Shown here piece after piece: positions 33,828 to 46,510 of a stretch of DNA of 64,000 bases. Both the position numbers and the translations under genes were made by a program. Source of the DNA: Sphagnum magellanicum (Eukaryota > Streptophyta > Sphagnopsida > Sphagnales > Sphagnaceae); contig CM038910.1 in assembly GCA_021904315.1 (NCBI GenBank), forward strand, positions 24,252,256-24,316,255, read 5' to 3'. Position 1 is the stretch's first letter, and each line of letters starts with the position of its first letter. The notes under the pieces are model-generated. The model was not told where the DNA came from, did not search any database, and was given only the letters and a program-made list of their open reading frames with translations.

Positions 33828-36194
33828 CAGTAGAACCTCTATAATTTATCACCTAGGGACCGGCAGCCAGTGATAAAGTTTGAGAGGTTATAAGTTATGG
33901 GAGAGTTTGGAACTATGAGGCACAGGGTTCAAAAGCTGCAGGCTGCTCTTTTTTCCCATTTTCTTTGCATTTTTTATCATCAAGGCAACCCGTCTTTGGT
34001 AGAGAAAAAGGGTGAAAAACATTTGAAGTCCAACACTTTTTTTCCGAATCTGCTTGTAACCGGAGTATTGTCCTTCTAGCGCACTTCACACTTTGCCCTA
34101 AACTAGATATACACTGTACAGATTTGAGCTACACTCTGCAGAAGGTCGCAGAGACCCCTTGGAAAGTCACGGAACGTTCTGGAACCTTCTTGTCGATACA
34201 ATACTTGATTAATTTGGTCAGATCCACATGAATCGATAGGGACGGAACATCAGGGAACATTCTGGAAAATCAAGGAACGACCAGTTTCTACTTCGAACTG
34301 TATCCCCAGATACGTAGCTCAGTTGCCGAGCAAATAGAAAAACTTGTAGATCGACTTTGTTATACTGCTTGTGCGTAAAAGCAGGGCAGGACCCGTTTTT
34401 TTTCTTCACCAGCAACCAACAATGGCAAAGTCCCCCAAACCAGCTCGCAGCCATCTGACGAAGTCCCTGCGCATTGCCTTCTGTCGATATAAGAGGGACA
34501 ACCCAGCCCTCAGTCAGAGGGCCCTGGTGAAGTGGTTGGAGGAGATTCATTAGGTGACGGTGATGCATGCAACAATTAGCAACACTCTGCAACGTTCGGC
34601 GGAGCTGCTGGTAACGTTCGGCGGAGCTACTGGCATGGGAGGAAACTGTAAATGGGAACACCAAAACCCAGTGACCGGTCATGTATCAGGATGTGGATGA
34701 AGCCTTGGCGCAGTGGGTGGAGGCGTACTAGGCTAATATCAACATTAACGGGGAGATGATCCGCCAAAAGGTTGCCCAATTCCTGGAGAGGCTGCATCCT
34801 GACGCGCCAAAATTCGAGTTCTCGAACGGATGGTTGGCCAAATTCAAGCAATGGCATCAGATACGGTCGCATCATCGATTTAGCGAGAGTGGTGCTGCGA
34901 ACACGGAGATCATCGAGGAGTCCCTGCCATGCATCCGCACAATCCTGGACGAGTATGCACTTGCTGACATATACAACATGGACGAAACTGGGCTTTTCTA
35001 CCGTATGCAAGCCGTCAACTCGCTTGCCACCAGACAGCTCGAAGGCTGCAAGTAGAACAAGGAGCGCATCACCATCATTGTATGCTGCAACGCTGACGGG
35101 TCTGACAAACTACCATTCTGGATCATCGGCAAGTCATTTCGCCCCCGCTGCTTCAAGAACATCAACATCGACAACCTTGACCTCAAGTACCACGCTAACA
35201 AAAATGCATGGATGACACAGAACATCTTCAAATTGTGGTTAACGGCTTTTGATCGGTGCATGGATGGACGGAAGGTGATATTGCTCTTCGACAATTGCAG
35301 TGTGCACATCAAAGATGCCGATCTGGAGAAGTTCAACATTCAATTAAGGAACACAACATTGCTCTACCTGCTGCCAAACACCACCTCGAAAATTCAACTG
35401 TGCGACGCTGGAATCATTCGCACATTCAAGGCCTATTATTGCCGTCGATTCAATAACCAACTACTGTCAAGGATTGAAAGTAGCGTCGCAAACCTAGAGA
35501 AGATCAACCTCCTTGACAGCATCCAAAATGCCATCGCAGTTTGGAAGCAAGATGTCCAGTCAATGACCATCAAGAACTGTTTCCAGCACTGTCAACTCCG
35601 CTCATATGCGACTGCCACCCAAGAAATCGAACCCCCCGCTGAACCGGTCACTGAACTGGAAGAGCAGATTCGTCAGTTCCACTATTGCAACCCCATGGAA
35701 ATCCGCAACCTTCTCAACTATCCTAACGAGGAGACAATTGCCAGCATGCCCACCGATGATGACATTACAAAGGCTATCATCGAGCAATTCCAGCCATCGC
35801 CGCTCCCCGTGGACAATGACGATGATGACAACAGCCAGGAGCTTCCGGTGGTCACATCGGGGGAGGCATCGGAGATGGTTTCCAAGCTCCAGCTCTTCTG
35901 GACACAGCAAAAGGACAGCTATCCTGCTTTTGTTGATTCGATTGTGAAGATGAATGACAAAGTACACCATCTCCACCAGAATAGTCTTAAACAAAGGCCT
36001 ACCACTAGCTATTTCCACCATAACTGATCGAGAAATAAACGAACTATAAAACTATAAAATTGTCGGGAAAGAGGAAAAGTGATAAGTTATAAGAATATAA
36101 AATTTTTGCCTAGTCCCATTGATGGACTGGGCCGGAGTGATAAAATTTGAGAGGTTATAAAATTTGGGGGGATCAATTTATAGAGGTTCTACTA
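33828..36194 (+). mobile_element. Pogo/Tigger-type Tc1-mariner element, 2.37 kb
   Basis: The ends are CAGTAGAACCTCTATAA and, at the right, TTATAGAGGTTCTACT followed by A (a decayed terminal base), flanked by TA at 33826-33827 and 36195-36196, the Tc1/mariner duplication. The words GTGATAAA.TTTGAGAGGTTATAA occur inside both ends. It encodes a CENP-B/Tigger-like transposase, now broken (separate entry). The interior is markedly GC-richer than the AT-rich host flanks. Pogo-type elements are known in plants, fungi and animals; the GC contrast might reflect a different origin or lost methylation history. Confidence 0.92.
34422..36027 (+). pseudogene. Pogo/Tigger transposase, inactivated (DDE superfamily, CENP-B type)
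   Basis: The N-terminal part (34422-34553) has the helix-turn-helix style SQRALVKWLEE. The catalytic core carries NMDETGLFYR (first Asp), VILLFDNCSVH (second Asp) and LLPNTTSKIQLCDAGIIRTF (third Asp; relatives usually have QPLDAGII), so the triad is DDD. The C-terminus has the acidic stretch and ends at TGA 36025-36027. Breaks: TAG at 34551, a 22-bp tandem duplication at 34591-34634 that shifts the frame, TGA at 34672, TAG at 34729 and TAG at 35053. From 35056 to the end the frame is open for over 320 codons, so decay is recent relative to the rest of the repeats here. Confidence 0.9.
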
Positions 36195-36196
36195 TA

Positions 36197-37684
36197 ACAT
36201 GTGTACAAAATATCTACAACAAGATTCCAATTCTTGCAATAGGCTTGTTTTAGGGTTATGATTAGTGAATGCAAAGTTTTTCATAATGTAAAATGTGGGT
36301 TCCTTAACACTAAGATTGGAACTTTTTTAATGATAATGACATCAATATTTCCAAAGAAGAATTATAAACATAACATGGCTTTCTTTTTTCTTTTTTCTTT
36401 TTTCAAATATTTTAATAAATGGGCTATTGCATCAAACAAACAATCACCCTCAATGTAATAAATTTTATTAATGTGTTCCAAACCAAGATTTGAAATTTCA
36501 ATATCTATATCCATGTGTCTTTACCAAATTATGATTTTCCTTGAATATTATATCACTCTAGACTCGATATGTTGATTAAACTACATAGAAATAAAAACAT
36601 TTGTTTTTAATTCTAGTCTTAAGATTTGTAGCATAAAATCTATTCAAAACAAAATAACCAATTCAAAATATTGAGAAGGTATTCCCTTTTAATTTGATCA
36701 CAAAGGTGAAATAAATAAATAATTTATTAAAATGGGTTAAACCAAAAAATACTTGTGAATATTAAAATTATTTAATCGAATTGTAAAACAAATATCCAAG
36801 ATTAGGATTCTACATTAAAAAATTCTAGTTATGAAAATATGACAAGAATTTAACATATGACATGGAAATATGACATGAAAATTCACAATTCAAAACAATC
36901 CAAATAAAAGCATACGAGTTCAACTAAATGTTTCAAACAAAAACACATAAAAAAGTATAATGTTTCAACCTTGTTATAAAAAACCCAACAAATTCAAACT
37001 ATTTGAACACCAAGTCCAATATTTTGTACAAGAAATTAAATTGTTCATAATCTATATAAAAATTTAAACGACATGTTGTTGGTCTAATATGTTACACATT
37101 GCCAAACATATCATGATTCATGTGTTGTTGTGTCCATACAATCACTAAAAACATTAAATACAAAAGAAACAAAATCACATTTGTTGAATGAAATATCAAA
37201 AATGTTTCAATCTTGAAAATCAAATGATAAAAATTCTAAAATGAAAACCAAACAGCCAAATCCTATATTTTTGAGCTCCAAGAAGTTCTTGGAACCCAAA
37301 AACCTTGTAAATTTAGTATTATAGTACATGTAATAAATAAATATGCAAACAATTCCACGTAATTCATGTGAAACCCAAACCAAAAATTAATACATTCAAA
37401 GATATGATTAGATTGTTCCAATTCAACCTTGAAAATCAATCTCAAAATTTCAAATTGTATGTAAAATGAAACATGCCCAACCTCAAATGTTAAAATCCAA
37501 AGTACAAAATAGAAACAAAATACTTACACAATCACAAAACAAAAATGTTCAAGCATAAATAAATCCTTCAAATCAAAATAAAACCTTGCAATTTTGAATA
37601 TAAAAGAACTTGTGATAATTAAACCCTAAAAATCAATCTCAAAATTCTAGAATTAATATTTTAAAAATTCAAAATTAAAAAAAA
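36197..37684. other. AT-rich DNA between repeat copies
   Basis: No gene recognised. A TTTTTTC-type tract lies at ~36382-36405. The words ATGCAAACAATTCCACGTAATTC near 37.34 kb resemble the start of block A at 37.69 kb, suggesting a degenerate duplicate. Confidence 0.5.
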
Positions 37685-38690
37685 AAACATATGTAAACAA
37701 CTCCATGTAATTGATCTTGCAAAACAAAATATTTATAAACTAAAAAATAATCATTTTTCTTCTAATTCAACTTCAAAAAATAAAGTGTCAAATTCTATGT
37801 TTGAATTTCAACTTGCATTCATGTTTTTATCTTATGCAAATGCCATATGTGTAACTCAAGAACATGTACATCATTTTCTTGTGTTGATGCAAAAAACCCT
37901 CACAAATCCTCAACAAAAATGTTCCTATATGTGTCCCCAATTTGTGAAACTTTGCCTTCATAAAGGTTGAACATAACTTATTGGGCACAAAATTCATATC
38001 TTAACACACAAAAAAACCCTTGAGACCTAAAAATGCAAATCAAAACAATTGCATCTCCTTATGAAAAACAAAAATACCATGAAAATCAAACTTAGTTATA
38101 GTGCAATTTGAATCTTCACACTCCACCACCAACTCTTTTGCAATTCCAAACTCCACTAACAACCACAAAACTTCACATTGCCAACAACACCTCAACACAA
38201 ACCCAACAAAATATGAAACTTTCCCTTTGCACACGAGACAACAAAACAACCATCACGCTTGTTCTCCACATTTTATTTTTAACAAAATACCAAAACATTA
38301 CCTTCCTTTCTAACTACTACCACCATTTCATAAAAGAGCAAACCTACACTTCTAAAAATTGTCCCAAACAATACCCAATCCATTCCCATCAATGTAAAAA
38401 TATTTTCAATAAACTTCAAAATAACTTGTGTGAAGACAAATATTTTAATGCATAATTACCTAAATGCATAAGGCCTAATTATAAAGAGATACAAATTATA
38501 ATTCATTTTTTGAGCTTTACAAATGGCCATTATTTTGGTGTTGTCCTTTTGTTAAACAAAGTTACGATTTGTGGAAGCAAGAAATAAGGATTGAAAAAAT
38601 AATGAAGTTTGAAACCATAGTGAATGATTTATGAAGGTAAAAGAATTTAAGAATCCTTTTATATTTGGACTTCTTGTTGGAACATGTTGT
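37685..38690. repeat. Dispersed repeat copy 2, blocks A and C directly joined
   Basis: 37.69-37.96 kb matches 24.70-24.99 kb (block A) and 38.03-38.69 kb matches 25.85-26.56 kb (block C). In copy 1 the ~750-bp block B separates A and C; here they are adjacent and block B occurs instead at 40.05-40.85 kb. ORFs across block C in both copies are low-complexity and not conserved as protein. Confidence 0.65.
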
Positions 38691-39029
38691 AAAAATCTAA
38701 TGATTTTAATTTTTTGAAAACCTATCAAATTAGGGTTATTTTTTCACAAAAAACCTATGTATGTGACAAAATTAAATTTTATACAAATAAATGCAAATAA
38801 TTTCCCCAAGAAAATGAAAAGCATGTATTTGCGTGAAAGGTTAAATTTGTATCAACTCATCATGCAAATTGCATTTGTTACAAATGTTAATCACATTAAA
38901 ATGCAAAATGAAAATTACTTTTTCACTTCCAATAAAAAAAACCATCAAAATACATTGCTAGTTCCATTCCAAGGTGTTTTGATACATGTCATTGACCACA
39001 ATATCCCATGAGCAAACATCTAAATGACC
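38691..39029. other. AT-rich spacer
   Basis: Short AT-rich stretch between repeat blocks. The open frame across 38757-39011 is not recognisable as protein. Confidence 0.5.
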
Positions 39030-42000
39030 AAATAATGTTGCTTAGCAAATGGGTAAAATACAAGTGATGGGTGGTTATCATATCTAATTTTTTTTAGGTG
39101 TAAAAACCAATGTTGGTTGGTTTTTGCTTTTATGAAGAACCTTCGAATCCAATTTTAAAAAATAGATTAGATTGGTTCCAATTCTAATTCCAAACATACA
39201 TGAAGTCAATAATCCAATTTTGAGGATATTCTTCCAAAAATAAATTATGGTTTCATCACTTTTGGTTTAAATAACACTTATTTTGCTAACAAATTTTAGT
39301 CAATTCCTTGCCCTAAAACTTGAGCTCCTACCTATAAGCTTGGAAAAAATGGGTTTTTAACATAACGGGTGAAAACATAGCCAAGTATACATTTTTTTTA
39401 TCCTTTTCAAGAAAAGTGTAAAGTACCCAAAAATTAAATGTTAACATATTAAATTCTTAATTTTTTTTTTTTTTAGGGATCAATATGAACATGTTTTTTG
39501 AGTTTATGTCAATGATATTGAATAATCACATGCTTAAAATAGATTTAAGTATATTTCTAAAAAATGCAAGTAGATTTTTTTTACTTTTTAGGTTGTCTGA
39601 ATAAACAAAATAGGTTTCAAGTATGAAATATTGGATTTTTAGATTTTCTTAGTTAATGGTCAATTAAATTTTATTTATGAACTTTCAACTTCCAAGGTAA
39701 AAATAACAATGTATTAATATTTTAATGTAGAAGTATTTTTTAACACAATTCCATTAATCAAGGTCAAAAAACACTTTTGACCTACTTTTATTACACTAAA
39801 GTTTTTCAAACTTTGTATACAACATATTATAAACTTAATATTTTGCACCATGATGGTTTAATAATGATTGAAAATGTTTTCATTATACTTTCTTGCATTT
39901 ATGTGTAAAAATATGACTACAACTACTCGGAACCCTTTTTTGAATATACTTGATTGTGCTTTCACCATAATAAGCCCAATTATGAGTTTAAGGTTAAGGT
40001 TTTGCATAGGAGGTTGTTTAAAACCCGCACATGTCACCATCACATGGGGGTGAAAGCACACTATGGGGGGGGGGGCCACTTCGGGCACTTTCACTACATG
40101 TATGTAAAGTATATTTTTGCAAAACATATTGTATTTAATTTTGGGTTTCAGTTTTGATTTTTGATTTTCACAAAGTTAATTTTGGGTTTCACTTTTGATA
40201 TTTTGATTTTCACAAAGTTAATGATATTCAATATTATTTGAAATAAATAAATAAAATTTAAAACTTTATATTCAAGGAATAGTGAATATATTTATGGTAT
40301 ATATAGTATTATACAACCTATTTTTATTTTTGGACTACACTAGGTTTGGGTTTGAATTAGTTAATTAAAAAAAGGTTTGAAATGAAAATTTAAAAAATGA
40401 CTCACTTCACATATCTTGTCATCTATCATTTGAAAGTGATAGTTTGTCAAAAATGTTAATTTATCACATACTTATGGTCATTGCCTCAAAAAACACCCAT
40501 TTGTGACATGATAATTATCAAACTCTTCGCATGGCTCACAAACTTATTCCAATCACATGGAATCACAATGTTTAATAGATGCTACAAATTTCATAAATAC
40601 TAAAAATCATTTCAATCATTTTTTGAGTATATTTTCATTTTTTAATACACAATGACATACATTTTTTTGCCATAAATATATTTCAAAATTGCATAATATA
40701 AGTTGAAAAAAGGAATTTTCTTTGTGATTGAATTCTTTGTGTTATGATCTACCATATTATGCAAAAAGCTTGGAAAAATATGCTCCAATATTACCATGGT
40801 TGAAGTTCAAACATGGACACCTTTGGAAAACAATACAATGTGACAACATTTGGACCTTAATGCTTGCAACGTCTTTAGATTTGGGTTTGTTACATATGAA
40901 AATTTGCAATGTTTTTGTATTTTGGAAACCCATTGTAATGCCACCCACTTGAAAAAATTAACTATAAAGTTTGGGACATGGAATTGAAACCTAAATTTGA
41001 ACTTTAAGGATGCTCCACTTTGGAATCACAATGGCTAGAATTAGTGTTTTAATGGTCTATATTTATTCTGCATAAAGTAAACAACCAAAACTTAAAAAGG
41101 CCTCCTACTTGAACATTTCGTGACTAGTGTTGTCTTGGCACATTCGTTATTCATGTTATTTTTTGCATTTTGTGATCATCATTGATTTTCAATTTGTACA
41201 TCTCAAGCTTATAATATAGTAGGTTGTGATTTTCCCTCATTAACATTGGCAAGATGTTAATGATTATGGTTGTTGGTAGTTCATGATCTTATTTGTTAAT
41301 CATTGAAACATCAAAATGAACAAAAAATGTTGGTTAACAAATGGGTAAAATACAAGTGATGGGTGATTATCAAATTTAGTTCTATTAGAACTAAAATGTG
41401 TAAGAACTAGTGTTGGTTGGTTTTTTACTTTTATGATGAACCTTTAAATCCAATTTTTAAAAATAGATTATAATGGTTCTAGTTTTAGTTCCACACATAA
41501 ATGAAAAACGAATCCTATTTTGAATATGTTGTTTAAAAAAAAAAAGTTTTACTTTTGGTTTTAGGAACATTTCTTTTACAATCAAATTTTAGCCAATTCC
41601 CTACCCATGTTCTTGAAAAAAATGAGATTTTTAAATGTATTTTGCCCAATTATGAGTTTAATAGTTAAGGTTTCATAAAGGAGGTTATCAAAAGCCTGCA
41701 CATGTTTCCATCACATGGCTCCTATATCCAAATTGGATATGCTAGATTGTTCCACCATAGGGTTTAGGGTTTGCCTCTTTAGCCAATCTCCATTACTACA
41801 TTTGCAAGATCCTCAACATTGGTTAAGAGGAGTCACTATCAATTTTGCTAATCTTTATGCCCTTTTCACTCCCTTTCTTTATGTACTTTGGCAAGGCGTT
41901 CCATTAAGTTTTAATTTGTTGCTTGCATTTATGATGCTTGAAGGGGGAATTACATTGATTAAAAAGAGCTACAATAAATGCCATTACAAAAATGTTGTTC

Positions 42001-42720
42001 CAACCTTCTAGGTTCCTTAACTTTTTTAGACTTAAGTATTTGTAAGTTGTTGCATATCAAAAATGTGATTCAATTTTATGGTTGAATTTTGATTACTATT
42101 GAGCATTGAAACATTGTGCAACTTGCAAGTTACAACAACATTTTGGGACCAATTGTTTTGATATTAGTGACTATCCCACCTTCAACCAATCACCACTTCA
42201 TTAAGGGAATCAAGATTTTGTTTTGGAAAACTAAAGCTTGATTATGATATTTCAAGTTGAAATTTAGATCTAATATTTGATTTGGGCCTCCATATTTCGC
42301 AATATTTTTAGATTTGGGTTTTGTGTATGAAAATTTGCAATGCCTTTGGATTTTGGAGGCCTATGACAATGCCACCCATTTTGAAAACTGAGATCTAAAG
42401 TTTGGAATTGAAACCTAGGTTTGAATTTCTAGGATGTTCCACTTTTGAATCACAATTGCTATAGTGGTAGTTTTATTTGTCTAGAATTATTGTGCGCATA
42501 AGGTAAACACAATTTTTTAAAAAAGGCTTCCTACTTGAGCATTTCATGACTTGCGTTGTTTTGGCACATTTTGTTATTCACGTTGATTTCATGCATTTTG
42601 TGATCATCATTGATTTTCAATTTGTGCATCTCAAGTTTATAGTGCAATAGATTGCAATTTTCCTTCACCAATAATGGCAAGATGTTAATGACTATGGTTG
42701 TTGGTAGTTCATGATCTTAT
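39030..42720. repeat. Two tandem copies of a larger repeat, differing by block B
   Basis: Unit 1 runs ~39030-41320 and unit 2 ~41325-42720. Shared in order: AAATGGGTAAAATACAAGTG (39047, 41339) with TGTTGGTTGG; CCCAATTATGAGTTTAA (39972, 41645) with GCACATGT..CCATCACATGG; and TTAGATTTGGGTTT, GCCACCCA, CATTTTGTGATCATCATTG, GGTTGTTGGTAGTTCATGATC (40.86-41.30 and 42.29-42.72 kb). Unit 1 has ~600 bp extra after its first part and carries block B (40045-40853) where unit 2 has unrelated ~560 bp (41.72-42.28 kb). A G tract of 12 sits at ~40063. Confidence 0.7.
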
Positions 42721-42989
42721 TCATTGGTTGCATAAATTTTACTTTTGAATCTAAATGCATACGGTTTGTCTCATGTTTCACCATGTTCACATTAAATTTG
42801 TTGAAATTTTCAAGCACAAATATTTTTTCTTTGATTATATGGGTTGCATGTCCTTACCTTCGATTGTAACTCCAACCAAAGTCCTAAAATTGATGTTGAT
42901 CATGTCATTGTTGATCCAATCCAAATAAAAGTTAAATTAGATAACAACAAGAAATGAAGAAACGTATGAAATGGCTCATTGCTTCCAAA

Positions 42990-45600
42990 TGCATGGGCTA
43001 CAAAGTTTGCCTTGGGCATAATTAGTGGTGGGTCTTCATGGGAGGGTGCATAAGGTGAAATTCAAAGTTTATACCAAGATTGAAATGCACAATAAACTTA
43101 TAGTATCAAAACTAGACTTTTTATCAAAACATGTTGGCCAAAGAATGGCCACTACTACAATTTGGGCAATGTGGTAACAATGGAGGAATAATATTTTTTG
43201 AAAAGAAATCAACATGTGTTCAATGAATGTTTATATGTGTCAAGGGGCAAGGATTATGTGATGCAACATATAGCTACAAAAGTTGTGGTTAAAAAAAAAA
43301 ATGTTCATTTTGCATTCATCTTTCATTTGTTTTTTTTGCGGTAGGCCCATGATGGAGTATGAATAAATGTAATCTTTGTTTGCTTTCCTAAAAATAGGTA
43401 ACCATCCATCCAAGCACTAGAGTGATGATGTTGGTTGGGAAATTATTAAATGTTTGCATCATGTTGTGTTGATTGCCACATGTCACAAACACCATTTTCA
43501 CATGATGAATGGAATTTAGTGATATGGATATTCAGCCATGATTCATACTTAACTCTCAATTCATTTTTAATTAACTCTTAGTTTTCTCCCAATTTTTTTA
43601 ATCCATGATTAGTTAATTCTTAGTTGATTCACAATTAACTTTTAGTTCACTTTTAATCAAATCCTAGTTTATTCATAATGCACTTGTAATTAGAAAGCAT
43701 TTAAAAAACCTTCCTTAATCAATGAACACATGGAAACCTCCATGGAAGCTCATTGAACTAAATCCTCAAAGGGGTATATATAAAAATACGACCCCCCATT
43801 ACCTTTAATTTGTTCAACACAAGTCCAATGTACAATCTTATTCCATAATTTTGTTATGTTTATTTTGTGTTTATGTTTTCACATTTTATCATAATAACAC
43901 AAAAATTACACTTTTTTTTTGCACACTTTGTGTTATTATATTTGGTCTTTTGTGTTTTCTCTTGGTTTTTATGTTTCATGTTTAGAATTAAACTTAAATA
44001 TGTCTTTTCGTTGTGCATTTTCATAATTCTTGTGTTCGTGACACCACTAATTATGGTTTCAAATTTTCTTTCACTTTCTAGATAAATAATTACAATAGAC
44101 AACCAAAGTTGGATCTCCATTTATTGTTATGGGGTGGTAGTTTGGAAATGTGTGCATGTATTGTTCACACTTGACCGATTGGTTGAAGGTGGGACTACCA
44201 TTAATATCAAAGTTGTTATTTTTTTGTTTGAATGAAATTTATTGGTTTGTTTGAAACATATTTTTCAAAACCTTTTATGTGTTTAGGAATTGATGGTGCT
44301 TCAACATTTCAACAAATTAAATATGGAATTACTATTTCAATGAATACTAAACATATGTTTTAGTTCATTAGGATCCATTACACGGCACACATAACCAACC
44401 TTGCGATTAAAAGCTTGTCTATAATGCTTATGGTTTCCAGATTGGAAGATCTCCTTCAAACATTTTATGGGTATTTTTCTAACTCCCCCAAACAACATCT
44501 TGAATTCATGTTGAAATTATAGAGACTCAAGGACCAAAGGTTATTTAGAATGTAAACATAAAATGGATAAGCATGTTTCAACCCTTCATGAAGTGTATTG
44601 GGAAAGAGATAAGACTTTGATTGTTAAAATGGCAACTAATTGTAGTTTAGTGGAATCAACCAAAACCAATTTGCTAAATTTATGGGACATTGTTACAATC
44701 TTGGGCTTGCCATGTAATTTGCCCGTGTTGGAATTTGTTTATGTTTTGATGAAGTTTGCACAAGCTATAGATGTGTTTGTTTGTGATTTCATTGTTGTTA
44801 TCAAAATAAAAATGTGTGGATATTCAAACACTTCCTTCTAGGTTGCAAACTTTTTTAAGTTTATTGATGTGGCTACAAACACATCTTGTAAAATTAGACA
44901 AGATTGGGTAAAACATTGAATAATTGACTTGAATGACAACATACATCACTTGGCTTTTCAAGTTATGGGATAATCCCAATGGTTCATTTTGTTGATCCTT
45001 TGATGGCATCCAATCTCTAGTTACTTGTGAGGGCTTTGAAGTAGTTATCTTAATTGTAAAGGCTCAATGCATTATTGCATGTGATCTATTAATCATGGAT
45101 TTGGAGTGTAGGTTTTTGGACCATGAACTTATGAACATTCTTGGGGTCATTTACCCACAATATTGGTTATAACCAAATTGTGAATCCACTTTTGTAGCTC
45201 ATCTGAGATTGATCAAATGACATTACTATACATTGAAAAAATTGAATACACTTGGTTCATGGATTTCTAAGGCAATTTCATAAGGTATTTTGAATATGCA
45301 AACATCTTTTTTCAAGCTAACCATTTAAACTGAAGTTCCTAAGGCCATGGAAGAACCTAGAAATGAAAATCTTATCACTAAATTGTGATGCCAACTTGCC
45401 ATAAACAATTTGATGTTGATTCATTGACTTTTTAAGTTCATGAAATTTGCTTGTCTAGCTATTGTTTAAATCATTGGCAATGTTGAAGATGAAAAAACCT
45501 TTTCCACATTGACCTTCATGAAGTTTTTGCTTCGAAATCAATTAGTAGAACATCTAAACATTGTTATCCACATGTTTGGTCAAGATGATAAAATATGAAA
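42990..45600 (+). pseudogene. Degenerate hAT-family transposase-like gene
   Basis: Broken + strand frames resemble the BED-finger/hAT transposase-like proteins of plants. The N-terminal region at 43.0-43.2 kb corresponds to the better-preserved inverted copy (see next entry). The middle, ~44.40-44.85 kb, has SRLEDLLQTFYGYFSNSPK and ILGLPCNLPVLEF...LMKFAQA with VFVCDF. At ~45.04-45.17 kb comes LGVIYPQYW. The hAT C-terminal dimerisation region is at ~45.47-45.59 kb: NVEDEKTFSTLTFMKFLLRN with EHLNIVIHMFGQ. Numerous stops and frameshifts rule out function; introns may have existed in the 43.4-44.4-kb part. Confidence 0.6.
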
Positions 45601-46510
45601 ACGTATACATAAAAGGAATAGAACAAGGTTATGGAATAAGATTGTACTTAAAATTAATGATGAACAAATTGAAAGTAATTGGGGGTCCTACCTCTATTTG
45701 TACCCCTTTGGGGGCTTAGCTCAAAGAAGCTTCCATGAAGGTTTCCATTTGCCCATCCACTAGGGATTTTTTTTGAAAAACTTCCTAATTACAAATGAAC
45801 TATGAGTAAACTAGGATTTATTTAAAATTAATTAAAAATTAAATGTGAATGAATTAAAAAAATTAAGAGTGAACTAAAAGTTAATTAGAAATGAATGAGG
45901 AATTGATTATGAGTCATGGTTGAACATCCATATGAAAAACTTCATGAATGTCATGTGAAAATGGTGTCTATGATAAATGGTAGTCAACACAAAATGTTGT
46001 AAACATTTAATAATCTCCCAATTAGCATAATCATTCTTGTGTTTAGATGCATGGTTAGGTGTTTTTAGGAAAACAAACAAATATTACATTTTTTCCTACT
46101 CCATCATAGGCCTACCTTGAGAATGCAAATGAAAAATGAATACAAAATGAATTTTTTTTCCCCCTTCTACCACAATTCTTGCAACTACTTGTTGCACCTC
46201 ATAATCCTTGCCCTTTGACATATAAAAGCTTTCATTGAACACATGTTGATTTTTTTTTCAAAAAATAATACTCCCCCATTGCCACCACATTAAGAATTGT
46301 AGTAGTTGCCTTTCTTTGGCCAATACGCTTCCACAAAGAGTTTAGTTTTGATACCAAGAGTTTATTGTGTTCTTTAATCTTCCTACATACTTTGCATTTC
46401 ACCTTATGCACCCTCCCATTAGCACCCACTATGAATTTCACCCAAAATAACTGTGTTACCTCTACATTTTGGAAACAATTACTCAAATCATACATTTTCC
46501 TTTATTTAAT
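45595..46510 (-). pseudogene. Inverted N-terminal fragment of the same hAT-like gene
   Basis: On the minus strand 46495-46232 gives an open 87-aa frame with FWVKFIVGANGRVHKVKCKV, then CRKIKEHNKLLVSKLNSLWK and IGQRKA. This is a BED-like zinc-finger region with C-x2-C. The + strand counterpart at 43.0-43.2 kb is more decayed. The sequence further along (46.03-45.60 kb) is non-coding but still matches the + copy inverted. The fragment abuts the C-terminus of the + strand gene. Confidence 0.6.

Larger units (their letters stand above)
42955..46510. mobile_element. hAT-like element with a ~0.9-kb inverted duplication
   Basis: Arms at ~42955-43890 and ~45595-46510 are inverted copies of each other with substantial divergence: for example GAGGGTGCATAAGGTGAAAT, CCATTTTCACATGA, GAAACCT.CATGGAAGCT and CAATCTTATTCCATAA occur in both in opposite orientation and reversed order. 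The arms include the N-terminal zinc-finger part of a hAT-like transposase; the ~1.7 kb between them holds its middle and C-terminal parts on the + strand. Either an element with very long terminal inverted repeats or a gene plus an inverted fragment. I could not define an 8-bp target duplication. Confidence 0.6.

Noticed and set aside
34218..35339. Minus-strand frames within the pogo element
   Set aside because: Shadows of the GC-rich transposase on the + strand.
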